In this document: in pieces, positions 21,070 to 30,963 of the stretch | How positions within the stretch are numbered: the first letter of the stretch is position 1 | Layout: every line of letters begins with the position of its first letter | Assembly: GCA_030248195.1 (NCBI GenBank) | Contig: JASAND010013437.1 | Span: forward strand, 32,623 to 96,622 | From: Trissonchulus latispiculum | Taxonomy: Eukaryota; Nematoda; Enoplea; Enoplida; Ironidae | Length of the DNA: 64,000 nucleotides | Direction: 5' to 3' | Notes under the pieces: model-generated | The model's input: only the letters and a program-made list of their open reading frames with translations | The model's database searches: none | Told to the model about the DNA's origin: nothing | Made by a program: the position numbers and the translations under genes

Positions 21070-22869
21070 TGTCACGGTGCAGTTTTTCCCCCGGTGTAAA
21101 ATTCCCCCCCCCCCCCCCCGGAAAAACTGCACCGGTGTAGATTTCCCCCCGGAAATATTACACCGGTGTGAATTTTCCGGGGGGAAATATTACACCAATG
21201 CAAGAAATAATGCAGATTTCAGCTTATAAATTGAGTTTGGTCCGAAACAACTAATTATACTTTGAAGATGGAATATGATTAGCGCAATCCGCCAAAATAA
21301 TTATTCGTTGTAATAGTTTGTCTGAGGTACAAAATTAAATTGAAATATATAATAATCTATAAAATTTCTTAAAAAATTAGAAATTTAGCAAGATTATAAT
21401 TAAAATGATTGTTTTCTTCAACTGCTTTTTCTCGCATTTTATAAATCTTAATTCAGAAAATTTTTAATAAATGTCAACTCTAATGTTTCTTAGGTTTCTA
21501 ATATTTATGGTTTTATTTCTAAGTAAAAAACAAGCATATATTAAAGCATGGAATCTTTTATTTCCGAGACCAAATCGTTAAGCAGAAAAAGGTACAAGGT
21601 CAAATGAAATTTATTTTTAGTTTATTTCATAGATATATAGTTATATGCAGTCATCAATGCATTCGATAAAGGCTAATAAAGAATTTAAGTTCAATTAAGT
21701 CAGTGCTAAACTTCTAATCTTATTAGGTTTCTGATATCTTATGTTTTATTTCCAAGGGCGTTTTCACTAAAGGGTAGAGTAGAGTAGAGTAGAGTTTAAA
21801 TTCCCTGTTCTAACTTCTAACTAGTTTTAACTCCACTCAAGCTTGAGTTTCCCTCTTTTAACTCTTTCTCGAAAGGGATCGTGCTAATCTTAAATCTACT
21901 TTATCCTTTACCCGTTTACTACTAAGCCCTGTGAATGCAAGCCCATGAAAACAGGAATTCTTGAAAAGCAGCTAATTAGATTTTAAGCAGTTTCATAGTG
22001 TCAGAACTTCAGTGTATTATCATTGGACAGCGCTGATACTACAAAGCTGCCTATCTGCGTGTGATAGGCTGTTTTAGTCACGTTACCCTTAATTAGATTT
22101 TAGCAAAACATTTTAAGCAGAAGTTAAAACGATTTTACGCAAAAACATTTTGGTGCAATGGAAAATGTGTTTAGTGTTAAAATCTTTCTAGCTAATAAGA
22201 TTTTAAGATAATTAGATTTTACGTAGAAACATTTGGTGCAATCGGGCGTCAGAGTTCAACTTTACCACAGATTAATAGTGAAATCATTCCTTAGGGAAAA
22301 TTTGCAAGGAAAGCTTAGAAAATTCAAGTAAACGTGAAAAATTTAGATTACTTTCAATTAAATAAAATTCCATTTTCAAACTGAAAATTTATCTCCAAAT
22401 AATTCAACAGAATTTCTGAAATAAACGTAAAAATAAATTTTAATTGTACTGATTTTATACCTTTGCCCTACTTTAAAGATTTGAGCTCTGAATCGGATAT
22501 AAAATCTCCAATGTTTTAAGTTATTTGTTTTTACCTAGAAATGGAAACACAGTTATATATTAGAACCCTAAAAATGATCAGAAGTTATCATTTATTTAAG
22601 AATTTTTCCATAATTAAGATTTATCAAATGCAAGTAATGAATGAATTTTGGCGGATTACGCTAATCATATTCCATCATCAAAACATAATTGGTTGCTTCG
22701 ATTATGAGCCAAACTTAACTTAGAAACTGAAATAAGCATTATTTCTTGCATTGGTGCAAAATTTCCCCCCGGAAAAGTCACACCGGTGTAATTTTTCCGG
22801 GGGGGAAAATTCACACCGGTGTAGTTTTTCCGGGGGGAAATTTTCAAGGGGGAAAATCACACCGTGACA
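21070..22869. mobile_element. 1.8-kb foldback-type element nested in the 5-kb transposon
   Basis: The ends are TGTCACGGTG and CACCGTGACA, with the flanking duplication TAAATA (21064-21069, 22870-22875). The first and last ~170 bp are inverted copies built of repeated blocks that alternate CACCGGTGT with runs of C or G of about six. The ~1.4-kb centre is AT-rich with no convincing frame. It resembles the 30964-33150 element in having C/G-run blocks at the ends. Confidence 0.75.
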
Positions 22870-23884
22870 TAAATATAAAGAATTGAACGACTAACAGCTT
22901 TTAGCCAAATCATTGAAAAATAAATAATTTAGAAAATACGACTAAACGAGGTAATACTTAGACCATGTGCTGCTTAAGACACAAGAATCTCAAAAATTAA
23001 AAAAATTTAAATTTTTAAAATTTTTTTAAATTTTAAAATTTTGTAAAATTTATTTTTTCTGATAGAGTCGACGACGCTGATAATTTTTTATCATTGCACC
23101 AACTTTCGAAAATGCTTCCTGCGTTCAGCACAGCAATTTTAAAATTTGAAGATCAAAGAAACTTGCCGCCTTCTAATGTTTTAAGAGGGTCAGGGATTAA
23201 ACCTCAGTCTCAGTTATAGGTTAGCACCTAATCTGATATTACCTTGAAATTATTTGGGTACTTTGGTCTGTGCTCTAGCCTAAGCTGAAGTATAGACCAA
23301 AACTACATGTAGGCGGCATGTTCCTTTGATCTCGAGACTTTAAAACGACTGTATAGAGAACAGGAAAAATTTTCAGCAGGTGGTACAAGAAGCAAAAATG
23401 TTCGGTATCTCACAAACTATCGAATGACACAGAAATTTTCTAATTCCGGCGTGTTCCTTAATACCCAGAATTATCCCTTGTTATCCCCCTAGTGTCCCTT
23501 AATAGCCGAAATCCCTGTCCCTTATTAACTGGAAACATACATCTTAAAAATCCGGTCAAAAAAACAGGAAACAGCAAAATTCTTAGAAACGAGCGACGCT
23601 GCTTTATTCTACACGTTTTGCTCATTCTAAGGATGTAGGTTTTGATGCACATTTCGCAAAAATGGAAGTAGTAGCTCAATTCAAAGTCTTTAAAAATTAA
23701 AAATGCGGGACGCTTTAAAAAAGCAGAAAATGACTGCTTCCATATAATTGTTAATATCTTTTGCACGGATTAAATATAGCACATGATCGAGACGTCATTC
23801 GATAGAGGAGAAATGGGGCTTTCACTTAATGTATTATTCGAAGTAATTAGTTGGCCCGTCTCAAATGACAGATGAAAAAATCAG

Positions 23885-24220
23885 AAAAATGTCCCTTATT
23901 ACCAGGTGTTCCTTATTACCCCGTTTTACCCTATTGAGCTAATGAAAAGCTGAATCGAAAAACGGATTTCAGATTCGTGCTCAGCGCGCCAGAAAACCCC
24001 TGTATGCATGTTTTCAGCAAAATGTTTTCAAAAATGTTTTTGGTTCCCCTTGGTCCCCCCTTACCAAACAAAAATTTAAAATTTTTTAAAATTTTTTAAA
24101 ATTTTAAAATTTTTGAATTTTTGAATTCACCAGCCTCCAGTATGCACCCACACCAAGTTTCAAAGTTATTGGTCAAAAAAATCAAAAGTTAGGGCTGGGG
24201 GGGAAAAGCGCAAAAGATCC
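23885..24220 (-). repeat. Right terminal inverted repeat of the 5.07-kb element
   Basis: Counterpart of 19153-19500; it ends GCGCAAAAGATCC next to the 8-bp target duplication. Confidence 0.8.
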
Positions 24221-24268
24221 CCAAAATCTTCAGAGACTACAAAAATTTATGTTGATATTTATTTTCAG

Positions 24269-25819
24269 CATCCAAAGGAGGTTTAAAGACGTGGCACTAT
24301 ATTGTAATTGGAGTCGCCGCTGGCCTAACATTGTGTTGTCTATTGTTAATTTGTGTGTGTCTGGTGAAAAATAAAAAGAAAAGAGGAAAAGAAGAAGCAG
24401 CTAAGGGAGAAAAGAAAGGTAGTTACCGTCTCGGGTGTACATAGTGTTTGCCGTCGCCCTGAAATTCTGAGTACCTGCTCTAGCTCACTCCAGAGCCCAC
24501 TAGCCGGGCTGCTCACTGGACGAGCATGCTTACCACCCTCGTCTTAATCTAGCTTCACCCTCCTCGGTTTAAAACTAAAATTCAATTTCAAGATGAACAA
24601 TATGCCGTATTTCAACCTACAAAAAGATTAGATAATCAGACGAGCCATCTTCACGGACAGGCACGGTCAGTAAAAAGTCCTGAAGAGCTAAGCCAGTTTA
24701 CAATTCAGACTGGCCAGTCCTGCCTGATTTGCTGGCCCCGGCCGTCAAAAGCAACGGCGGCAAACACTGTCATGACATCTTCCTGTTTAGTTAGGTTAAT
24801 CAGCCTTTCTTATGAATGACTTTCGGTTAGACTGAAAAGAGGGTACTCCAATCCAAGAAGTTGCGTTCAGTTATGATTGGAATGCTCAGTTTCTGTCGAC
24901 TGCTTGCAGTAGACATCAATGTGGATCAATGTGTGCTTAAAATTTTGCTGGGCAATCGTTAAGGCGTTAAAATAAAAGTTGTTAGCAGTGCTATTAGTTT
25001 ATGGATTATAGTTGTTGACGAACTCTATCAGTTCGTACCTATTTTACCGTCGTATTTTTTTATTAGTATTTGAGGACGTCCGTCAACGATTTGTGGTATC
25101 CTTTAACCAATTTCTCAAAGCGTCCTAATTTTGCGTTCTATTTGTTTCAGCATTACCAAAAGCACCTCCAGTGAGTAAACCTAGTGGTGAGGTGCCGAAG
25201 ACGCCTCCTGCTCCACCGCCCACTCCTGCTGTTAAGGGAACTAGCGCTCGCAGCGAAGGCACCAAAACAAGTGAACCTAAATCAGTTCCTTCCGCTCAGT
25301 CATATTCGTCAGCAGGGCCTTCTGAGGTGAGTTAAGTTTTTTGGTTGTTGAGTATGTTTTTTTGAAATTTGAATTCAGAATCGGGTAAGCCTACTTTTAT
25401 AGCCCCTATGATTATGTACTTTTCCATTTATGTTAGATCTATTTTAGAAATACGTATTTATGGACTAAATACGAGAGTATTGTTTCTTTTCCGTTGCCTA
25501 GCTTAGATTCTAATTACGTTGTTGTCTTTTAGGTTTCCTTGGTAGTAACTGTTGACGACGCCAGTAAGTGTCACATTTGACTTATAAATCCCTAAACTCA
25601 ATTTCAGCTTGTTTAATTTCAGCTTGTTTCTTGTTGAAGGTTTTGTAATATATTTAAACTACTCCTTTGCTGTTTATGCTAGCTAAGCAAAGGGGGGTAA
25701 ATTCCTTTTTTGTTTCAGGCGTTTCGGGATCAAGTCGGCCTTCTTCGGAGAGTAAAAGTTCAGGATCCGCTTCGTCGGGATCATTCTATAACGAGTCTGC
25801 CTCGTATTCGACCTACTAA
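24269..25819 (+). CDS. 3' exons of a single-pass membrane protein gene (unrecognised)
   Basis: Four exons join in phase: 24269-24418, 25151-25326, 25533-25563 and 25719-25819 (stop TAA). All have AG/GT borders and matching phases. The first exon encodes a short lead, a ~21-residue transmembrane helix (IVIGVAAGLTLCCLLLICVC) and a basic stop-transfer stretch (KNKKKR). The second is Pro/Thr/Ser-rich (KAPPVSKP.., PPAPPPTPAV) and the last is Ser-rich, ending SYSTY. This looks like the membrane anchor and cytoplasmic tail of a type I surface protein. The extracellular exons must lie upstream, separated by at least the 5-kb transposon at 19153-24220. I do not recognise the family. None of the exons is long enough to stand out alone, but phase consistency over four exons is strong support. 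Confidence 0.7.
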
Positions 25820-25864
25820 CTGGTTGCGATGTTATTACTGTGCTCGTTTTACTGTATTACTTGT

Positions 25865-26016
25865 AATATTTACTTGAGATTGATTGGTAGTAAAGGGATG
25901 GTGATATTTACTTGAGATTGATTGGTAGTAAAGGGATGGTGATATTTACTTGAGATTGATTGGTAGTAAAGGGATGGTGATATTTACTTGAGATTGATTG
26001 GTAGTAAAGGGATGGT
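25865..26016. repeat. Four-copy 38-bp tandem repeat
   Basis: The unit starts GATATTTACTTGAGATTG. Four copies begin at 25865, 25903, 25941 and 25979 with almost no differences, immediately 3' of the membrane-protein gene's stop codon (in or just after its 3' UTR). Confidence 0.9.
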
Positions 26017-26429
26017 GATAAAGAGTAGAATTTCATTACATTTATAGTTTTTAAATCTTCACTAATCTTCATTTAATCATACGCGTGGTGGTTGAAAAAG
26101 TATGCTGCATTTTGATCTTAGATTTACTGACGATATAGCTTTTTCAAAACGATACATACCTATAACGTTTTTATGTATAAAGTCATGTATCAATTCAATT
26201 TAAGTTGGGATCACCCTCCCCTTCTGTTTATGTGTTAACATCACGTCTTGAGGCGAAGTTGAAAATTTTTTGAAGTTACAGAATAAGCCGTAGTGGAAAT
26301 GTTTAAAAGACTTTGTTTGGCATCTGCTGCATCTAGCAAATGGCCTGAGTAATTTTCGATATTATTGACACATATTATGTATTCCGATTTCAGGGTTAGT
26401 TAAACCAAGAGTTTATAATACCAAGAGTA

Positions 26430-27134
26430 AAGCCCGGTTCACGATGAAGTGCTTTGTGTGCATTCGTCTCCTGTGTTTTGTGCTCTCTGCTTTGTGCCCG
26501 GGAGACAGTGCTTTGTGCTTTGTGCTCAGGAGACAAAAACAATTGGTTCATGATGAGAAAGCACAATATCAAAAGCACAGGTCACAGAAGTAAATTTAGA
26601 GGGTATTCAATATTTTGATGTTTTAAAAAACATTTAACAGGAGTTTTAAATTTTAAGTTTTAAATAATATAATATAATAATAATAACGATCATTAATAAT
26701 AATTAAAAATAATAATTATTGTAAATTAACATTATTAATTTTCTGCACGAAATCTGTATTTATTTACAATAGCTAACTCATGATAATTATTGATTATTCA
26801 TGCTATCAAAAATTTATTTTGTCGTATTTGGTCCAAATAAGTTTTAATTCAATATTGAGGATATTGTAGTGCTCACGTGACGCTCAGTTTCAGTTTTCGC
26901 CCAACCAGCATAGAGCAAGGCTTGTTTTGATTGGAAAGCACTGAAAGCACAACTCGAAATGTTTGACATTGTCAAACATTCCCAAAGCACACCGAAAGCA
27001 CTAAAGCACAAAGCACAGAAAACCATCATGAGCCGGGAAAGCACAAAGCACAAAGCATTGTGCTTTTCAAACCATCATGAACTGAGAAAGCACAAAGCAC
27101 AAAAGCACAAAGCACACCATCGTGAACCGGGCTT
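26430..27134. mobile_element. ~705-bp MITE with terminal AAGCCCGGTTCACGATG and AGCACAAA arrays
   Basis: The ends are inverted copies (AAGCCCGGTTCACGATG / CATCGTGAACCGGGCTT). Inside both arms are arrays of the heptamer GTGCTTT or its complement AAAGCAC, alternating with TTCATGATG-type words, so the arms can pair over ~250 bp. The middle is AT-rich (26620-26850). No transposase is present. A target duplication is not clear; TA or TTAA is possible. Confidence 0.7.
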
Positions 27135-27480
27135 AAGACACTCAGCTCTTCCTAATAGAATAAGCTTGCAAGATGCTCGAAATATTAAGGCCGAAATCTC
27201 CGGTGGGAGGGGCTTCTCAGCGCGTAAACATGCAACGCTGTCATTTTTTAAAAATGGGCGTTTTCGACAAATTAAATACTATAACTTGAGCTAGGAAAAA
27301 CGTACAGCAATAATTTTTATATCATTATATTGCGTAGAACGAGATCTATTTAACGATCTAGAAATTATATGGTTCGGCTTAGGCAATCCCTCATAAATTC
27401 AGCAACAACGTAAGGCATTTCTAAGAAATGATGAAATTCCCAGAATTTTCGTGACAAGGATGCTTTATTGCCGGTTCTCT

Positions 27481-27530
27481 ACTTACGTGGGTTCACGTTG
27501 TGAAAGTCATGTACATTGGTTCTCGAATTC
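27481..27530 (+). repeat. 50-bp direct repeat, left of the tRNA-like sequence
   Basis: It begins ACTTACGTGG and ends CGAATTC, and matches 27733-27782 with a few changes. The pair brackets the tRNA-like sequence. Confidence 0.75.
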
Positions 27531-27554
27531 TGACAAAGCTTGATGAGACACTGT

Positions 27555-27626
27555 GCCTCCGTAGCTCAGTCGGCAGAGCGTTTGCCTAGTGCGCAATATG
27601 TCGTGGGTTCGAGTCCCACCGGAGAT
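27555..27626 (+). tRNA. tRNA-Thr(AGT)-like sequence, acceptor stem degenerate
   Basis: A cloverleaf can be drawn: D arm GCTC..GAGC, anticodon arm with loop CTAGTGC (anticodon AGT, Thr), and T arm GTGGG-TTCGAGT-CCCAC with a good B box. The 5' acceptor strand GCCTCCG pairs with CGGAGAT except for a C:A mismatch and a weak G:T at the end, and the first anticodon-stem pair is T:T. The start GCCTCC is what I expect for animal tRNA-Thr. It may be a weak gene, a pseudogene or the head of a SINE. Confidence 0.6.
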
Positions 27627-27732
27627 CCAAATTTTTAGGACCTTCGGTGGTACATGACTTTATTCTTCCTTATTTATATCTGTAGAACAAGTGCGACGGT
27701 CTTTGAGATTGCTCTTCCTCCACTTTGTTTCT

Positions 27733-27782
27733 ACTTACGTGGTTTCTCGTTGTGAAAGTCATGTACATTGGTTCACGAATTC
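27733..27782 (+). repeat. 50-bp direct repeat, right of the tRNA-like sequence
   Basis: Partner of 27481-27530. The conserved core is GTTGTGAAAGTCATGTACAT. Confidence 0.75.
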
Positions 27783-27787
27783 ACTTA

Positions 27788-27955
27788 GGGCCTTTTCGCG
27801 TGCGAGTTAAAACAGTGGAGTTAAACATTTTTAACTAGTTTAACCCTGCAGGCGAATTAAGTTGAACTGTTTAAGTCTTTTAACCTTGTGCAAGAAAAGG
27901 ATTGAGTTAATTTTAACTCTTTTAACGTCGCTTAACTCGCTGCGCGAAAAGGCCC
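27788..27955. mobile_element. 168-bp MITE with GGGCCTTTTCGCG ends
   Basis: The inverted ends are GGGCCTTTTCGCG and CGCGAAAAGGCCC. The interior is an array of GAGTTAAA / TTTAACTC-type words on both arms, giving a near-complete hairpin. No clear target duplication. A related but weaker structure may exist near 21757-21945 (GGGCGTTTTCACT with AGAGT repeats). Confidence 0.7.
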
Positions 27956-28034
27956 AATTTGCTTAAAATTGAGGCAGTTTGTCATCATATCGCTTCAAGA
28001 AAGGAAACTATCCGATCCCATAACGTTACGAATA

Positions 28035-28894
28035 TTAGCTGTACAGTCTTAATGCCATAATTCGAGCTTCAGGATTTTCCGGAGCCACGTCCTTAAAAGG
28101 CTTGTCTCCGTCTTCGTCTGCATAGCTTGCAATAGGTTGAATCAGAAGTGTTTCAAAGTTAAACTTATCACTGAGCAGGCGTTGAGCCTTTTGGGAGTTA
28201 GCACTCACAGTAACGAGTTCGCATTTCAGTTCTTTTGCCCTTTCCAGGGATCGTCGAATCAGCTCTGCCCCAACTCCGTTGCGACGAAACTTAGGATCCA
28301 CACAGAGAATGTGAAAATGGCACAAACGTTGAACAGTAGGATAGTTTGACCAGGGGAAATCAGGATCAATAGAGTGTTCCATATCCTTGATGAAACCAAT
28401 TATTTTCTGAATTTTAGCTGGCATATTCTCCCAGGAGATTCCTCTTTCTGCTCCATTTCTCTAAAACAAAAATAAAGGTTAAGGCCTGACTAACTCACGG
28501 ACATTAGCTAAAACACTAGTAGCTGTTTTCTATTCACGAAAGTTAATCGAGAAATAAATCACTGGCGAAGCCTGAGCATGGGCGAATCCATGTATTGTGA
28601 AATTCAGGTGCTATTTTTGCTGACTAAGTAATCGTTTAAATTTTAGGTTACCTCAACAACATCCGAAATTCGACAGCCAATAACTTTATCTCCATGTTTT
28701 GCAACGTAGGATATGCTGGGTGTGCTGCCGCCGACAATATAGTTTATAAAGACGCGATAGGCTCCACTTGCTTCCTCACGAGTCAGATTTATAGCTTTAC
28801 TTAGTGGCTCTTCTGTGCAGAAATAATTCAACAGTAATTCAACAATCGTTTCCGTCTGCGATGGAACTAAAAGTTCGTATGTTATCTTATCCAT
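28035..28894 (-). CDS. GNAT-family N-acetyltransferase, arylalkylamine (dopamine) N-acetyltransferase-like
   Basis: Two exons join in phase 0: 28894-28652 and 28460-28035, giving 222 residues, a usual length for animal arylalkylamine N-acetyltransferases. The intron (28461-28651) has GT..AG ends. I start at the ATG at 28892-28894. Directly upstream is TTTGTTTCAG-AAA, an acceptor for a 5'-UTR intron or a trans-spliced leader. Residues ~136-150 (DPKFRRNGVGAELI) form the acetyl-CoA-binding motif A (R.xG.G/A), preceded by a hydrophobic beta strand (FHILCV). The C-terminal half contains the helix and strand expected of a GNAT fold. The family acetylates arylalkylamines such as dopamine or serotonin with acetyl-CoA in the cytosol; the substrate here is inferred only. 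A CCGG-rich foldback sits just upstream. Confidence 0.85.
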
Positions 28895-28923
28895 TTTCTG
28901 AAACAAACAACTAGGTGTGACTA

Positions 28924-29282
28924 GTGTTTGAGGCCGGCCGGCCTAAGCCGGCCGGCGGCCGACGACTTTTGCTCGCCGGCCGGCCGCCGGCTACCGGCCG
29001 GCCGGCCGGCCGACCGGCCGGCGGCCGGTGAGGCCGGCCGGCTAACGGCCGACCGGCCGGCCGGCCGGCCGCCGGCTGGGATACAAATCTCCAATCAGAA
29101 ATTTACAAAATAGAGAAACTAACCGTAAAATGAACTCCAAATCTAGTTATCTAGTTATCTAGCTAATTTTCTATGCTATGCTGTGCTATTTTTCTAAGAT
29201 AACATTCGAAAATAAATATCTTACAAGTTATAATACTGCACTGCAAATTGCTTTAGGCCGGTAGCCGGCCGGCCTCAAACAC
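28924..29282. mobile_element. 359-bp CCGG-rich foldback element with 12-bp target duplication
   Basis: The ends are GTGTTTGAGGCCGGCC and GGCCGGCCTCAAACAC, with the exact flanking repeat TAGGTGTGACTA at 28912-28923 and 29283-29294. The left ~155 bp is almost entirely GGCC/CCGG words able to form many alternative hairpins. The right part is AT-rich with short direct repeats (ATCTAGTT). It lies 30 bp upstream of the acetyltransferase start codon. Confidence 0.8.
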
Positions 29283-29532
29283 TAGGTGTGACTACTTCAG
29301 AATGTATAAACTGTTAAGGCCTAAATCTGACTCTGACTTTCATCTGATTTGAAACATTTTAAGCATTGAAATAACCACTGCGCAGTGCGCATGAAGTTGA
29401 CGTTGCCGGTTCCAACTCGCCGGTTGGTTTTTCCATATTTGTTTCCAGCTGGCTTATAGTTATTCGAAGGATATCATATCGTTCTCTACATCTATGATTT
29501 AGGAAGCATCTTTCTACTCTCACCCTGTCGCG

Positions 29533-29691
<159 letters not shown>

Positions 29692-30739
29692 CAATGTTCT
29701 CATTTGGTATCAAAAATTCGCTAGATTAAATGAAATCAGATTATTCTTAGTTCTCGAGCTCGCAAACAGTAATATTTAACCAATGGTGTAAATTTTATGG
29801 CCACACGGGCAACAGCCACAGACGCCAATTTTCCATTCACAATATCATGTTTGTAAAGCTTGAAAATGTAATTTTTGCCCAAATAAATTATGAATTACAA
29901 ATGCAGATTTATGTTCATAAATTAGGTACACCAAAAATGTTACCAGGCCATGACATTTGATACAGAAAGCACCAGGACAAGGTGGCAGGATTGAGGAACG
30001 CTCAAAATATGTAAGGGCTAGGAATATTATTAAGAACGGACCGAGGTATAGCTCACTGTTTTTAGACTCAAAGTGAAATCGGCTTTGCTTTCTCGAAGCC
30101 TTTAATTCAATTTGAATTAGAACTGTCCCCGCAAGCTTATCTAGGTGCCAATTACTGGTTTTTTGAAGTTCATGAAAAACTGTTAAAAACTGCCCGAGGA
30201 TGTCTAAAGTAGACTGAAAATGTTCATGTTTCTTCAGTTTAGAGTTTGCAAGCAAGATCACATAATATAGTAGAATAATAGTACAAACCATTGCACCATT
30301 CTAAGCAAATAATCGAGTAATTAACTCGGGAACGCACCACATTGTCAACATGGATTGGAGGGTCTAATTCTCTCGACACAAACAAGGCACTGCGGCCTAT
30401 TGTTTACAGTGACAAGGGGTTATCTCATAAATTAAATACTAAGACACCACTGACTAATCTTAAATCTTCAGCTAATGAGGTATTGCCTGAGCAGACATGC
30501 CTCTGAGTCCTCCGACATTAGTGGCCAAGGGGGACGCTAAGTAGTTTTCGCGTCAATATATAATAGTATTTTGTTTTCTTCAGTTTTGATTTGTATAAAA
30601 TCGTTTAAAATCGGTTTGAAGACCTTCTACAACTGTTAATCAAACTGATGCATAGCTCGTGGAACTCTCGCAGTGAAGGCACGCAGGCACGCATATAGGT
30701 TGTACTGATAAGAAATTGACCGGGCCGGGCCGTCCTGAC

Positions 30740-30812
30740 ACTAGGTCCGGAACCCAATCAAAGTCCGGAGCCCAATCAAAGTCCGGAGCCCGATGCAAAG
30801 CCCGGACTCGAT
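30740..30812. repeat. GC-rich short tandem repeat, GTCCGGAGCCCAATCAAA unit
   Basis: Three to four copies of an 18-bp unit lie in a GC-rich island (30720-30960) unlike its AT-rich surroundings. No believable gene was seen. Confidence 0.7.
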
Positions 30813-30963
30813 CCCTGGCCCCGCATCAAAAACCCGGCCCGCTGGTAGGCCCGCACACAGAACTGATCGCGTTAGCCAGGGTGAGCCCGGCTGTCCCTGT
30901 GCGCATTGCATACCTGGTGGGCACGGTGCCCGGCATCTAAAACAGGGTCCGCTAGCGGGCCGG

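Larger units (their letters stand above)
19153..24220. mobile_element. 5.07-kb terminal-inverted-repeat DNA transposon, probably non-autonomous
   Basis: The ends start GGATCTTTTGCGC and finish GCGCAAAAGATCC, and similarity between the two ends runs inward for ~340 bp (19153-19500 and 23885-24220). The flanks carry an exact 8-bp duplication CCAAAATC (19145-19152 and 24221-24228), so both boundaries are well defined. An 8-bp duplication fits hAT- or P-like transposases, but I see no transposase. The longest frame (20409-20804, 131 codons) resembles nothing I know and may be chance. Inside are a nested 1.8-kb element and repeated CTGCTGCGCAG hairpin motifs. It inserted in the intron just before the exon at 24269. 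Confidence 0.85.

Noticed and set aside
25865..27134. CRISPR-like array
   Set aside because: The 38-bp repeats are head to tail without spacers, the other repeats are irregular, and the DNA is eukaryotic.
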